Shown: one piece after another, positions 1-16,019 of the stretch
Layout of the letters: the number at the start of each line of letters is the position of its first letter
Position numbering within the stretch: position 1 is the first letter of the stretch
NCBI GenBank assembly: GCA_943735955.1
Contig: OX030970.1
Span: 68,501-132,500 of the forward strand
DNA: 64,000 nucleotides
From: Piscicola geometra
Taxonomy: Eukaryota > Annelida > Clitellata > Hirudinida > Piscicolidae
Direction of reading: 5' to 3'
Notes under the pieces: model-generated
Database searches by the model: none
Told to the model about the DNA's origin: nothing
What the model saw: the letters and a program-made list of their open reading frames with translations, nothing else
Program-made: the position numbers and the translations under genes

Positions 1-3000
1 GAAGACGATGAAGACGATGAAAACGATGAAGACGATGAAGACGATGAAGACGATGAAGACGATGAAGACGATGAAGACGATGAAGACGATGAAGACGATG
101 AAGACGATAAGGACGATGAAGACGATGAAGACGATGAAGACGATGAAGACGAACGATGAAGACGATGAAGACGATGAAGACGATGAAGACGATGAAGACA
201 ATGAAGACGATGAAGATGATGAAGACGATGAAGACGATGAAGACGATGAAGACGATGAGGACGATGAAGACGAAGAAGACGATGAAGACGATGAAGACGA
301 TGAAGACGATGAAGATGAACGATGAAGACGATGAAGACGATGGAGACGATGAAGACGATGAAGACGATGAAGACGATAAAGACGATGAAGACGAACTATG
401 AAAACGATGAAGACGATGAAGACGATGAAGACAATGAAGACGATGAAGACGATGAAGACGATGAAGACGATGAAGACGATGAAGACGATGAAGACGATGA
501 AGACGATGAAGACGAACGATGAAGACGATGAAGACGATGAAGACGAACGATGTAGACGATGAAGACGATGAAGACGATGAAGATGATGAAGACGGTGAGA
601 ACGAACGATGAAGACGAACGATGAAGACGATGAAGACGAACGATGAAGACGAACGATGAAGACGAACGATGAAGACGAACGATGAAGACGATGAAGACGA
701 ACGATGTAGACGATGAAAACGGTGAAGATGAACGATGAAGACGATGAAGACGATGGAGACGATGAAGACGATGAAGACGGTGAGAACGAACGATGAAGAC
801 GAACGATGAAGACGATGAAGACGAACGATGAAGACGAACGATGAAGACGAACGATGAAGACGAACGATGAAGACGATGAAGACGAACGATGTAGACGATG
901 AAGACGGTGAAGACGATGAAGACGGTGGAGACGATGAAGACGATGAAGACGGTGAAAACGAACGATGAAGACGAACGATGAAGACGATGAAGACGGTGAA
1001 GACGAACGATGAAGACGATGAAGACGGTGAAGACGGTGAAGACGATGAAGACGATGAAGACGGTGAAGACAATGAAGACGGTGAAGACGGTGAAGACGAA
1101 CGATGAAGACGATGAAGACGGTGAAGACGATGAAGACAGTGAAGACGAAAAAGACGGTGAAGACGATGAAGACGGTGAAGACGATGAAGACGGTGAAGAC
1201 GATAAAGACGCTGAAAACGATGAAGACGATGAAGACGGTGAAGACGGTGAAGACGATGAAGACGATGAAGTCGGTGAAGACGAACGATGAAGACGATGAA
1301 GACGGTGAAGACGATGAAGACGATGAAGACGATGAAGACGATGAAGACGATGAAAACGATGAAGACGATGAAGACGATGAAGACGATGAAGACGATGAAG
1401 ACGATGAAGACGATGAAGACGATGAAGACGATGAAGACGATGAAGACGATAAGGACGATGAAGACGATGAAGACGATGAAGACGAACGATGAAGACGATG
1501 AAGACGATGAAGACGATGAAGACGATGAAGACAATGAAGACGATGAAGATGATGAAGACGATGAAGACGATGAAGACGATGAAGACGATGAGGACGATGA
1601 AGACGAAGAAGACGATGAAGACGATGAAGACGATGAAGACGATGAAGACGATGAAGATGAACGATGAAGACGATGAAGACGATGGAGACGATGAAGACGA
1701 TGAAGACGATGAAGACGATAAAGACGATGAAGACGAACTATGAAAACGATGAAGACGATGAAGACGATGAAGACAATGAAGACGATGAAGACGATGAAGA
1801 CGATGAAGACGATGAAGACGATGAAGACGATGAAGACGATGAAGACGATGAAGACGAACGATGAAGACGATGAAGACGATGAAGACGAACGATGTAGACG
1901 ATGAAGACGATGAAGACGATGAAGATGAACGATGAAGACGATGAAGACGATGGAGACGATGAAGACGATGAAGACGGTGAGAACGAACGATGAAGACGAA
2001 CGATGAAGACGATGAAGACGAACGATGAAGACGAACGATGAAGACGAACGATGAAGACGAACGATGAAGACGATGAAGACGAACGATGTAGACGATGAAG
2101 ACGGTGAAGACGATGAAGACGGTGGAGACGATGAAGACGATGAAGACGGTGAAAACGAACGATGAAGACGAACGATGAAGACGATGAAGACGGTGAAGAC
2201 GAACGATGAAGACGATGAAGACGGTGAAGACGGTGAAGACGATGAAGACGATGAAGACGGTGAAGACGAACGATGAAGACGATGAAGACGGTGAAGACGG
2301 TGAAGACGATGAAGACGATGAAGACGGTGAAGACGATGAAGACGATGAAGACGGTGAAGACGAACGATAAAGACGATGAAGACGGTGAAGACGACCGGTG
2401 AAGACGATGAAGACGGTGAAGACGGTGAAGACGATGAAGACGATGAAGAAGATGAAGACGATGAAGACGATGAAGACGATGAAGACGATGAAGACGGTGA
2501 AAACGATGAAGACGATGAAGACGGTGAAGACGGTGAAGACGATGAAGACGATGAAGACGGTGAAGACGAACGATGAAGACGATGAAGACGGTGAAGACGA
2601 TGAAGACGGTGAAGACGATGAAGACGATGAAGACGAACGATGAAGACGATGAAGACGATGAAGACGAACGATGTAGACGATGAAGACGATGAAGACGATG
2701 AAGACGATGAAGATGAACGATGAAGACGATGAAGACGATGGAGACGATGAAAACGATGAAGACGGTGAAGACGAACGATGAAGACGAACGATGAAGACGA
2801 TGAAGACGAACGATGAAGACGAACGATGAAGACGATGAAGACGAACGATGTAGACGATGAAGACGGTGAAGACAATGAAGACGGTGGAGACGATGAAGAC
2901 GATGAAGACGAACGATGAAGACGAACGATGAAGACGAACGATGAAGACGATGAAGACGGTGAAGACGAACGATGAAGACGATGAAGACGGTGAAGACGAT

Positions 3001-3419
3001 GAAGACGATGAAGACGGTGAAGACGATGAAGACGATGAAGACGATGAAGACGATGAAGACGGTGAAAACGATGAAGACGATGAAGACGATGAAGACGATG
3101 AAGACGATGAAGACGATGAAGACGATGAAGACGATGAAGACGATGAAGACGATGAAGACGATGAAGACGATGAAGACGATAAGGACGATGAAGACGATGA
3201 AGACGATGAAGACGAACGATGAAGACGATGAAGACGATGAAGACAATGAAGACGATGAAGATGATGAAGACGATGAAGACGATGAAGACGATGAAGACGA
3301 TGAAGACGATGAAGACGAAGAAGACGATGAAGACGATGAAGACGATGAAGATGAACGATGAAGACGATGAAGACGATGGAGACGATGAAGACGATGAAGA
3401 CGATGAAGACGATGAAGAC
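1..3419. repeat. Higher-order repeat with 1,342-bp offset at the left edge
   Basis: A GAT-rich module marked in order by gataaggac, gaagacaat, gaagatgat, gaagaagac, gatggagac and gaactatg occurs near 107-520 and again near 1,449-1,864. The gaactatg landmarks at 393 and 1,735 are 1,342 bp apart, and the following one at 3,420 is 1,685 bp further on. The 1,681-bp shift between 2,376-2,643 and 4,057-4,324 shows the next block is a related copy. The pattern indicates tandem duplication of units of 1.3-1.7 kb, each made of a GAT-rich module, a 13-mer-rich module and a GGT-rich module. Confidence 0.85.
540..970. repeat. Cluster rich in the 13-bp monomer
   Basis: The 13-bp form gaagacgaacgat is locally dense here, several times in direct tandem (for example around 603-700), mixed with gatgtagac and gaagacggtgagaac variants. 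Similar 13-mer-rich stretches recur near 1,975-2,200, 2,770-2,960, 3,680-3,870, 8,160-8,350 and at many later points, so this is a regular module of the HOR and not a boundary. Each 13-mer shifts the reading phase by one base, so these clusters break up any forward reading frame. Confidence 0.85.
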
Positions 3420-6400
3420 GAACTATGAAAACGATGAAGACGATGAAGACGATGAAGACAATGAAGACGATGAAGACGATGAAGACGATGAAGACGATGA
3501 AGACGATGAAGACGATGAAGACGATGAAGACGATGAAGACGAACGATGAAGACGATGAAGACGATGAAGACGAACGATGTAGACGATGAAGACGATGAAG
3601 ACGATGAAGACGATGAAGATGAACGATGAAGACGATGAAGACGATGGAGACGATGAAGACGATGAAGACGGTGAGAACGAACGATGAAGACGAACGATGA
3701 AGACGATGAAGACGAACGATGAAGACGAACGATGAAGACTAACGATGAAGACGATGAAGACGAACGATGTAGACGATGAAGACGGTGAAGACGATGAAGA
3801 CGGTGGAGACGATGAAGACGATGAAGACGGTGAAAACGAACGATGAAGACGAACGATGAAGACGATGAAGACGGTGAAGACGAACGATGAAGACGATGAA
3901 GACGGTGAAGACGGTGAAGACGATGAAGACGATGAAGACGGTGAAGACGAACGATGAAGACGATGAAGACGGTGAAGACGGTGAAGACGATGAAGACGAT
4001 GAAGACGGTGAAGACGATGAAGACGATGAAGACGGTGAAGACGAACGATAAAGACGATGAAGACGGTGAAGACGACCGGTGAAGACGATGAAGACGGTGA
4101 AGACGGTGAAGACGATGAAGACGATGAAGAAGATGAAGACGATGAAGACGATGAAGACGATGAAGACGATGAAGACGGTGAAAACGATGAAGACGATGAA
4201 GACGGTGAAGACGGTGAAGACGATGAAGACGATGAAGACGGTGAAGACGAACGATGAAGACGATGAAGACGGTGAAGACGATGAAGACGGTGAAGACGAT
4301 GAAGACGATGAAGACGAACGATGAAGACGATGAAGACGATGAAGACGAACGATGTAGACGATGAAGACGATGAAGACGATGAAGACGATGAAGATGAACG
4401 ATGAAGACGATGGAGACGATGAAAACGATGAAGACGGTGAAGACGAACGATGAAGACGAACGATGAAGACGATGAAGACGAACGATGAAGACGAACGATG
4501 AAGACGATGAAGACGAACGATGTAGACGATGAAGACGGTGAAGACGATGAAGACGGTGGAGACGATGAAGACGATGAAGACGGTGAAGACGAACGATGAA
4601 GACGAACGATGAAGACGATGAAGACGGTGAAGACGAACGATGAAGACGATGAAGACGGTGAAGACGGTGAAGACGATGAAGACGATGAAGACGGTGAAGA
4701 CGATGAAGACGATGAAGACGGTGAAGACGAACGATAAAGACGATGAAGACGGTGAAGACGACCGGTGAAGACGATGAAGACGGTGAAGACGATGAAGACG
4801 ATGAAGAAGATGAAGACGATGAAGACGATGAAGACGATGAAGACGATGAAGACGGTGAAAACGATGAAGACGATGAAGACGGTGAAGACGATGAAGACGG
4901 TGAAGACGGTGAAGACGGTGAAGACGGTGAAGACGATGAAGACGATGAAGACGATGAAGACGGTGAAGACGGTGAAGACGGTGAAGACGATGAAGACGGT
5001 GAAGACGATGAAGACGGTGAAGACGATGAAGACGGTGAAGACGATGAAGACGGTGAAGACGATGAAGACGGTGAAGACGATGAAGACGATGAAGACGGTG
5101 AAGACGGTGAAGACGATGAAGACGATGAAAACGGTGAAGACGATGAAGACGATGAAGACGAACGATGAAGACGGTGAAGACGGTGAAGACGGTGAAGACG
5201 GTGAAGACGATGAAGACGATGAAGACGATGAAGACGGTGAAGACGGTGAAGACGGTGAAGACGAACGATGAAGACGATGAAGACGGTGAAGACGATGAAG
5301 ACGATGAAGACGATAAAGACGGTGAAAACGATGAAGACGATGAAGACGGTGAAGACGGTGAAGACGATGAAGACGATGAAGACGGTGAAGACGAACGATG
5401 AAGACGATGAAGACGGTGAAGACGATGAAGACGGTGAAGACCATGAAGACGATGAAGACGAACGATAACGACGGTGAAGACGGTGAAGACGATGAAGACG
5501 ATGAAGACGGTGAAGACGGTGAAGACGATGAAGACGATGAAGAAGATGAAGACGATGAAGACGATGAAGACGATGAAGACGGTGAAGACGAACGATAAAG
5601 ACGATGAAGACGGTGAAGACGACCGGTGAAGACGATGAAAACGGTGAAGACGGTGAAGACGATGAAGACGATGAAGAAGATGAAGACGATGAAGACGATG
5701 AAGACGATGAAGACGATGAAGACGGTGAAAACGATGAAGACGATGAAGACGGTGAAGACGGTGAAGACGATGAAGACGGTGAAGACGGTGAAGACGAACG
5801 ATGAAGACGGTGAAGACGAACGATGAAGACGATGAAGACGGTGAAGACGGTGAAGACCATGAAGACGATGAAGACGGTGAAGACGATGAAGACGATGAAG
5901 AAGATGAAGACGATGAAGACGATGAAGACGATGAAGACGGTGAAGACGAACGATAAAGACGATGAAGACGGTGAAGACGACCGGTGAAGACGATGAAAAC
6001 GGTGAAGACGGTGAAGACGATGAAGACGATGAAGAAGATGAAGACGATGAAGACGATGAAGACGATGAAGACGATGAAGACGGTGAAAACGATGAAGACG
6101 ATGAAGACGGTGAAGACGGGAAGACGATGAAGACGATGAAGACGGTGAAGACGAACGATGATGACGATGAAGACGAACGATGAAGACGATGAAGACGGTG
6201 AAGACGATGAAGACGGTGAAGACGATGAAGACGGTGGAGACGATGAAGACGATGAAGACGGTGAAGACGAACGATGAAGACGAACGATGAAGACGATGAA
6301 GACGGTGAAGACGAACGATGAAGACGATGAAGACGGTGAAGACGGTGAAGACGATGAAGACGATGAAGACGATGAAGACGATGAAGACGATGAAGACGAT

Positions 6401-9400
6401 GAAGACGATGAAGACGAAGAAGACGATGAAGACGGTGAGACGATGAAGACGGTGAAGACGGTGAAGACGAACGATGAAGACGATGAAGACGGTGAAGACG
6501 GTGAAGACGGTGAAGACGAACGATTAAGACGATGAAGACGGTGAAGACGATGAAGACGATGAAGACGATAAAGACGGTGAAAACGATGAAGACGATGAAG
6601 ACGGTGAAGACGGTGAAGACGATGAAGACGATGAAGACGGTGAAGACGAACGATGAAGACGATGAAGACGGTGAAGACGATGAAGACGGTGAAGACCATG
6701 AAGACGATGAAGACGAACGATAACGACGGTGAAGACGGTGAAGACGATGAAGACGATGAAGACGGTGAAGACGGTGAAGACGATGAAGACGATGAAGAAG
6801 ATGAAGACGATGAAGACGATGAAGACGATGAAGACGGTGAAGACGAACGATAAAGACGATGAAGACGGTGAAGACGACCGGTGAAGACGATGAAACCGGT
6901 GAAGACGGTGAAGACGATGAAGACGATGAAGAAGATGAAGACGATGAAGACGATGAAGACGATGAAGACGATGAAGACAGTGAAAACGATGAAGACGATG
7001 AAGACGGTGAAGACGGTGAAGACGATGAAGACGATGAAGACGGTGAAGACGAACGATGAAGACGATGAAGACGAACGATGAAGACGATGAAGACGGTGAA
7101 GACGATGAAGACGGTGAAGACGATGAAGACGGTGGAGACGATGAAGACGATGAAGACGGTGAAGACGAACGATGAAGACGAACGATGAAGACGATGAAGA
7201 CGGTGAAGACGAACGATGAAGACGATGAAGACGGTGAAGACGGTGAAGACGATGAAGACGATGAAGACGGTGAAGACGATGAAGACGATGAAGACGGTGA
7301 AGACGAACGATAAAGACGATGAAGACGGTGAAGACGACCGGTGAAGACGATGAAGACGGTGAAGACGGTGAAGACGATGAAGACGATGAAGAAGATGAAG
7401 ACGATGAAGACGATGAAGACGATGAAGACGATGAAGACGGTGAAAACGATGAAGACGATGAAGACGGTGAAGACGGTGAAGACGATGAAGACGATGAAGA
7501 CGGTGAAGACGAACGATGAAGACGATGAAGACGGTGAAGACGATGAAGACGGTGAAGACGATGAAGACGGTGAAGACGATGAGGACGGTGAAGACGATGA
7601 AGACGATGAAGACGATGAAGACGATGAAGACGATGAAGACGATGAAGACGATGAAGACGATGAAGACGATAAGGACGATGAAGACGATGAAGACGATGAA
7701 GACGAACGATGAAGACGATGAAGACGATGAAGACAATGAAGACGATGAAGATGATGAAGACGATGAAGACGATGAAGACGATGAAGACGATGAAGACGAT
7801 GAAGACGAAGAAGACGATGAAGACGATGAAGACGATGAAGATGAACGATGAAGACGATGAAGACGATGGAGACGATGAAGACGATGAAGACGATGAAGAC
7901 GATGAAGACGAACTATGAAAACGATGAAGACGATGAAGACGATGTAGACAATGAAGACGATGAAGACGATGAAGACGATGAAGACGATGAAGACGATGAA
8001 GACGATGAAGACGATGAAGACGATGAAGACGAACGATGAAGACGATGAAGACGATGAAGACGAACGATGTAGACGATGAAGACGATGAAGACGATGAAGA
8101 CGATGAAGATGAACGATGAAGACGATGAAGACGATGGAGACGATGAAGACGATGAAGACGGTGAGAACGAACGATGAAGACGAACGATGAAGACGATGAA
8201 GACGAACGATGAAGACGAACGATGAAGACGAACGATGAAGACGATGAAGACGAACGATGTAGACGATGAAGACGGTGAAGACGATGAAGACGGTGGAGAC
8301 GATGAAGACGATGAAGACGGTGAAAACGAACGATGAAGACGAACGATGAAGACGATGAAGACGGTGAAGACGAACGATGAAGACGATGAAGACGGTGAAG
8401 ACGGTGAAGACGATGAAGACGATGAAGACGGTGAAGACGAACGATGAAGACGATGAAGACGGTGAAGACGGTGAAGACGATGAAGACGATGAAGACGGTG
8501 AAGACGATGAAGACGATGAAGACGGTGAAGACGAACGATAAAGACGATGAAGACGGTGAAGACGACCGGTGAAGACGATGAAGACGGTGAAGACGGTGAA
8601 GACGATGAAGACGATGAAGAAGATGAAGACGATGAAGACGATGAAGACGATGAAGACGATGAAGACGATGAAGACGATGAAGACGGTGAAGACGGTGAAG
8701 ACGATGAAGACGATGAAGACGGTGAAGACGAACGATGAAGACGATGAAGACGGTGAAGACGATGAAGACGGTGAAGAAGATGAAGACGATGAAGACGATG
8801 AAGACGATGAAGACGATGAAGACGGTGAAAACGATGAAGACGATGAAGACGGTGAAGACGGTGAAGACGATGAAGACGATGAAGACGATGAAGACGAACG
8901 ATGAAGACGATGAAGACGATGAAGACGAACGATGTAGACGATGAAGACGATGAAGACGATGAAGACGATGAAGATGAACGATGAAGACGATGGAGACGAT
9001 GAAAACGATGAAGACGGTGAAGACGAACGATGAAGACGAACGATGAAGACGATGAAGACGAACGATGAAGACGAACGATGAAGACGATGAAGACGAACGA
9101 TGTAGACGATGAAGACGGTGAAGACGATGAAGACGGTGGAGACGATGAAGACGATGAAGACGGTGAAGACGAACGATGAAGACGAACGATGAAGACGATG
9201 AAGACGGTGAAGACGAACGATGAAGACGATGAAGACGGTGAAGACGGTGAAGACGATGAAGACGATGAAGACGGTGAAGACGATGAAGACGATGAAGACG
9301 GTGAAGACGAACGATAAAGACGATGAAGACGGTGAAGACGACCGGTGAAGACGATGAAGACGGTGAAGACGATGAAGACGATGAAGAAGATGAAGACGAT

Positions 9401-9851
9401 GAAGACGATGAAGACGATGAAGACGATGAAGACGGTGAAAACGATGAAGACGATGAAGACGGTGAAGACGATGAAGACGGTGAAGACGGTGAAGACGGTG
9501 AAGACGGTGAAGACGATGAAGACGATGAAGACGATGAAGACGGTGAAGACGGTGAAGACGGTGAAGACGATGAAGACGGTGAAGACGATGAAGACGGTGA
9601 AGACGATGAAGACGGTGAAGACGATGAAGACGGTGAAGACGATGAAGACGGTGAAGACGATGAAGACGATGAAGACGGTGAAGACGGTGAAGACGATGAA
9701 GACGATGAAAACGGTGAAGACGATGAAGACGATGAAGACGAACGATGAAGACGGTGAAGACGGTGAAGACGGTGAAGACGGTGAAGACGATGAAGACGAT
9801 GAAGACGATGAAGACGGTGAAGACGGTGAAGACGGTGAAGACGAACGATGA
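3219..9851. repeat. Direct repeat with offset 4,490-4,580 bp (3.2-5.3 kb versus 7.7-9.9 kb)
   Basis: Positions 3,219-4,257 match 7,709-8,738 at an offset of 4,490 bp, and 4,743-5,271 match 9,323-9,851 at 4,580 bp. The 90-bp difference equals ten 9-mers and lies near 8,735-8,900, where copy 2 carries an extra GGT/GAT segment. The two copies therefore differ chiefly by whole-monomer gain. Between them, 5.3-7.7 kb holds ~0.9-kb units marked by gaccggtg (5,622, 5,980, 6,877, 7,337), which resemble the block at 42-45 kb. Confidence 0.85.
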
Positions 9852-12800
9852 AGACGATGAAGACGGTGAAGACGATGAAGACGGTGAAGACGATGAAGAC
9901 GATGAAGACGAACGATGAAGACGATGAAGACGATGAAGACGAACGATGTAGACGATGAAGACGATGAAGACGATGAAGACGATGAAGATGAACGATGAAG
10001 ACGATGAAGACGATGGAGACGATGAAAACGATGAAGACGGTGAAGACGAACGATGAAGACGAACGATGAAGACGATGAAGACGAACGATGAAGACGAACG
10101 ATGAAGACGATGAAGACGAACGATGTAGACGATGAAGACGGTGAAGACGATGAAGACGGTGGAGACGATGAAGACGATGAAGACGGTGAAGACGAACGAT
10201 GAAGACGAACGATGAAGACGATGAAGACGGTGAAGACGAACGATGAAGACGATGAAGACGGTGAAGACGGTGAAGACGATGAAGACGATGAAGACGGTGA
10301 AGACGATGAAGACGATGAAGACGGTGAAGACGAACGATAAAGACGATGAAGACGGTGAAGACGACCGGTGAAGACGATGAAGACGGTGAAGACGATGAAG
10401 ACGATGAAGAAGATGAAGACGATGAAGACGATGAAGACGATGAAGACGATGAAGACGGTGAAAACGATGAAGACGATGAAGACGGTGAAGACGATGAAGA
10501 CGGTGAAGACGGTGAAGACGGTGAAGACGGTGAAGACGATGAAGACGATGAAGACGATGAAGACGGTGAAGACGGTGAAGACGGTGAAGACGATGAAGAC
10601 GGTGAAGACGATGAAGACGGTGAAGACGATGAAGACGGTGAAGACGATGAAGACGGTGAAGACGATGAAGACGGTGAAGACGATGAAGACGATGAAGACG
10701 AACGATGAAGACGGTGAAGACGGTGAAGACGGTGAAGACGGTGAAGACGATGAAGACGATGAAGACGATGAAGACGGTGAAGACGGTGAAGACGGTGAAG
10801 ACGATGAAGACGGTGAAAACGATGAAGATGGTGAAGACGATGAAGACGATGAAGACGATGAAGACGGTGAAGACGATGAAGACGATGAAGACGAACGATG
10901 TAGACGATGAAGACGATGAAGACGATGAAGACGATGAAGATGAACGATGAAGACGATGAAGACGATGGAGACGATGAAAACGATGAAGACGGTGAAGACG
11001 AACGATGAAGACGAACGATGAAGACGATGAAGACGAACGATGAAGACGAACGATGAAGACGATGAAGACGAACGATGTAGACGATGAAGACGGTGAAGAC
11101 GATGAAGACGGTGGAGACGATGAAGACGATGAAGACGGTGAAGACGAACGATGAAGACGAACGATGAAGACGAACGATGAAGACGATGAAGACGGTGAAG
11201 ACGAACGATGAAGACGATGAAGACGGTGAAGACGGTGAAGACGATGAAGACGATGAAGACGGTGAAGACGATGAAGACGATGAAGACGGTGAAGACGAAC
11301 GATGAAGACGATGAAGACGGTGAAGACGGTGAAGACGGTGAAGACGATGAAGACGATGAAGACGATGAAGACGATGAAGACGAACGATGAAGACGGTGAA
11401 GACGGTGAAGACGGTGAAGACGGTGAAGACGATGAAGACGATGAAGACGATGAAGACGGTGAAGACGGTGAAGACGGTGAAGACGAACGATGAAGACGAT
11501 GAAGACGGTGAAGACGATGAAGACGGTGAAGACGATGAAGACGATGAAGACGAACGATGAAGACGATGAAGACGATGAAGACGAACGATGTAGACGATGA
11601 AGACGATGAAGACGATGAAGACGATGAAGATGAACGATGAAGACGATGAAGACGATGGAGACGATGAAAACGATGAAGACGGTGAAGACGAACGATGAAG
11701 ACGAACGATGAAGACGATGAAGACGAACGATGAAGACGAACGATGAAGACGATGAAGACGAACGATGTAGACGATGAAGACGGTGAAGACGATGAAGACG
11801 GTGGAGACGATGAAGACGATGAAGACGGTGAAGACGAACGATGAAGACGAACGATGAAGACGATGAAGACGGTGAAGACGAACGATGAAGACGATGAAGA
11901 CGGTGAAGACGGTGAAGACGATGAAGACGATGAAGACGGTGAAGACGATGAAGACGATGAAGACGGTGAAGACGATGAAGATGAACGATGAAGACGATGA
12001 AGACGATGGAGACGATGAAAACGATGAAGACGGTGAAGACGAACGATGAAGACGATGAAGACGAACGATGAAGACGATGAAGACGAACGATGTAGACGAT
12101 GAAGACGGTGAAGACGGTGAAGACGGTGAAGACGATGAAGACGATGAAGACGGTGAAGACGAACGATGAAGACGATGAAGACGAACGATGAAGACGATGA
12201 AGACGGTGAAGACGATGAAGACGGTGAAGACGATGAAGACGGTGAAGACGATGAAGACGGTGAAGACGATGAAGACGATGAAGACGGTGAAGACGGTGAA
12301 GACGATGAAGACGATGAAAACGGTGAAGACGATGAAGACGATGAAGACGAACGATGAAGACGGTGAAGACGGTGAAGACGGTGAAGACGGTGAAGACGGT
12401 GAAGACGATGAAGACGATGAAGACGATGAAGACGGTGAAGACGGTGAAGACGGTGAAGACGATGAAGACGGTGAAAACGATGAAGATGGTGAAGACGATG
12501 AAGACGATGAAGACGATGAAGACGGTGAAGACGATGAAGACGATGAAGACGAACGATGTAGACGATGAAGACGATGAAGACGATGAAGACGATGAAGATG
12601 AACGATGAAGACGATGAAGACGATGGAGACGATGAAAACGATGAAGACGGTGAAGACGAACGATGAAGGCGAACGATGAAGACGATGAAGACGAACGATG
12701 AAGACGAACGATGAAGACGATGAAGACGAACGATGTAGACGATGAAGACGGTGAAGACGATGAAGACGGTGGAGACGATGAAGACGATGAAGACGGAGAA

Positions 12801-15800
12801 GACGAACGATGAAGACGAACGATGAAGACGATGAAGACGGTGAAGACGAACGATGAAGACGATGAAGACGGTGAAGACGGTGAAGACGATGAAGACGATG
12901 AAGACGGTGAAGACGATGAAGACGATGAAGACGGTGAAGACGAACGATAAAGACGATGAAGACGGTGAAGACGACCGGTGAAGACGATGAAGACGTGAAG
13001 ACGATGAAGACGATGAAGAAGATGAAGACGATGAAGACGATGAAGACGATGAAGACGATGTAGACGATGAAGACGATGAAGACGATGAAGACGATGAAGA
13101 TGAACGATGAAGACGATGAAGACGATGGAGACGATGAAAACGATGAAGACGGTGAAGACGAACGATGAAGACGAACGATGAAGACGATGAAGACGAACGA
13201 TGAAGACGAACGATGAAGACGATGAAGACGAACGATGTAGACGATGAAGACGGTGAAGACGATGAAGACGGTGGAGACGATGAAGACGATGAAGACGGTG
13301 AAGACGAACGATGAAGACGAACGATGAAGACGATGAAGACGGTGAAGACGAACGATGAAGACGATGAAGACGGTGAAGACGGTGAAGACGATGAAGACGA
13401 TGAAGACGGTGAAGACGATGAAGACGATGAAGACGGTGAAGACGAACGATAAAGACGATGAAGACGGTGAAGACGACCGGTGAAGACGATGAAGACGGTG
13501 AAGACGATGAAGACGATGAAGAAGATGAAGACGATGAAGACGATGAAGACGATGAAGACGATGAAGACGGTGAAAACGATGAAGACGATGAAGACGGTGA
13601 AGACGATGAAGACGGTGAAGACGGTGAAGACGGTGAAGACGGTGAAGACGATGAAGACGATGAAGACGATGAAGACGGTGAAGACGGTGAAGACGGTGAA
13701 GACGATGAAGACGGTGAAGACGATGAAGACGGTGAAGACGATGAAGACGGTGAAGACGATGAAGACGTTGAAGACGATGAAGACGGTGAAGACGATGAAG
13801 ACGATGAAGACGGTGAAGACGGTGAAGACGATGAAGACGATGAAAACGGTGAAGACGATGAAGACGATGAAGACGAACGATGAAGACGGTGAAGACGGTG
13901 AAGACGGTGAAGACGGTGAAGACGATGAAGACGATGAAGACGATGAAGACGGTGAAGACGGTGAAGACGGTGAAGACGATGAAGACGGTGAAAACGATGA
14001 AGATGGTGAAGACGATGAAGACGATGAAGACGATGAAGACGGTGAAGACGATGAAGACGATGAAGACGAACGATGTAGACGATGAAGACGATGAAGACGA
14101 TGAAGACGATGAAGATGAACGATGAAGACGATGAAGACGATGGAGACGATGAAAACGATGAAGACGGTGAAGACGAACGATGAAGACGAACGATGAAGAC
14201 GTTGAAGACGAACGATGAAGACGAACGATGAAGACGATGAAGACGAACGATGTAGACGATGAAGACGGTGAAGACGATGAAGACGGTGGAGACGATGAAG
14301 ACGATGAAGACGGTGAAGACGAACGATGAAGACGAACGATGAAGACGATGAAGACGGTGAAGACGAACGATGAAGACGATGAAGACGGTGAAGACGGTGA
14401 AGACGATGAAGACGATGAAGACGGTGAAGACGATGAAGACGGTGAAGACGGTGAAGACGGTGAAGACGGTGAAGACGATGAAGACGATGAAGACGGTGAA
14501 GACGGTGAAGACGGTGAAGACGATGAAGACGGTGAAGACGATGAAGACGGTGAAGACGATGAAGACGGTGAAGACGATGAAGACGATGAAGACGATGAAG
14601 ACGGTGAAGACGATGAAGACGATGAAGACGGTGAAGACGGTGAAGACGATGAAGACGATGAAAACGGTGAAGACGATGAAGACGATGAAGACGAACGATG
14701 AAGACGGTGAAGACGGTGAAGACGATGAAGACGATGAAGACGATGAAGACGGTGAAGACGGTGAAGACGGTGAAGACGATGAAGACGGTGAAAACGATGA
14801 AGATGGTGAAGACGATGAAGACGATGAAGACGATGAAGACGGTGAAGACGATGAAGACGATGAAGACGAACGATGTAGACGATGAAGACGATGAAGACGA
14901 TGAAGACGATGAAGATGAACGATGAAGACGATGAAGACGATGGAGACGATGAAAACGATGAAGACGGTGAAGACGAACGATGAAGACGAACGATGAAGAC
15001 GATGAAGACGAACGATGAAGACGAACGATGAAGACGATGAAGACGAACGATGTAGACGATGAAGACGGTGAAGACGATGAAGACGGTGGAGACGATGAAG
15101 ACGATGAAGACGGTGAAGACGAACGATGAAGACGAACGATGAAGACGATGAAGACGGTGAAGACGAACGATGAAGACGATGAAGACGGTGAAGACGGTGA
15201 AGACGATGAAGACGATGAAGACGGTGAAGACGATGAAGACGATGAAGACGGTGAAGACGAACGATAAAGACGATGAAGACGGTGAAGACGACCGGTGAAG
15301 ACGATGAAGACGGTGAAGACGATGAAGATGATGAAGAAGATGAAGACGATGAAGACGATGAAGACGATGAAGACGATGAAGACGGTGAAAACGATGAAGA
15401 CGATGAAGACGGTGAAGACGGTGAAGACGATGAAGACGATGAAGACGGTGAAGACGAACGATGAAGACGATGAAGACGGTGAAGACGATGAAGACGGTGA
15501 AGACGATGAAGACGGTGAAGACGGTGAAGACGGTGAAGACGGTGAAGACGATGAAGACGATGAAGACGATGAAGACGGTGAAGACGGTGAAGACGGTGAA
15601 GACGATGAAGACGGTGAAGACGATGAAGACGGTGAAGACGATGAAGACGGTGAAGACGATGAAGACGGTGAAGACGATGAAGACGGTGAAGACGATGAAG
15701 ACGATGAAGACGGTGAAGACGGTGAAGACGATGAAGACGATGAAAACGGTGAAGACGATGAAGACGATGAAGACGAACGATGAAGACGGTGAAGACGGTG

Positions 15801-16019
15801 AAGACGGTGAAGACGGTGAAGACGATGAAGACGATGAAGACGATGAAGACGGTGAAGACGGTGAAGACGGTGAAGACGATGAAGACGGTGAAAACGATGA
15901 AGATGGTGAAGACGATGAAGACGATGAAGACGATGAAGACGGTGAAGACGATGAAGACGGTGAAGACGATGAAGACGATGAAGACGGTGAAGACGATGAA
16001 GACGTTGAAGACGAACGAT
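9852..16019. repeat. Array segment with irregular 0.8-1.65-kb units
   Basis: A recurring motif order (GGT-rich run, then gaagatggt, then gatgtagac, then a 13-mer cluster) appears at 10,705, 12,354, 13,880, 14,698 and 15,780, so spacing is 0.8-1.65 kb. The copies at 10,705-10,950 and 13,880-14,125 carry the same variant order at an offset of 3,175 bp. A one-base deletion, gaagacgtg near 12,990, interrupts one unit. I see only the minisatellite here. Confidence 0.8.
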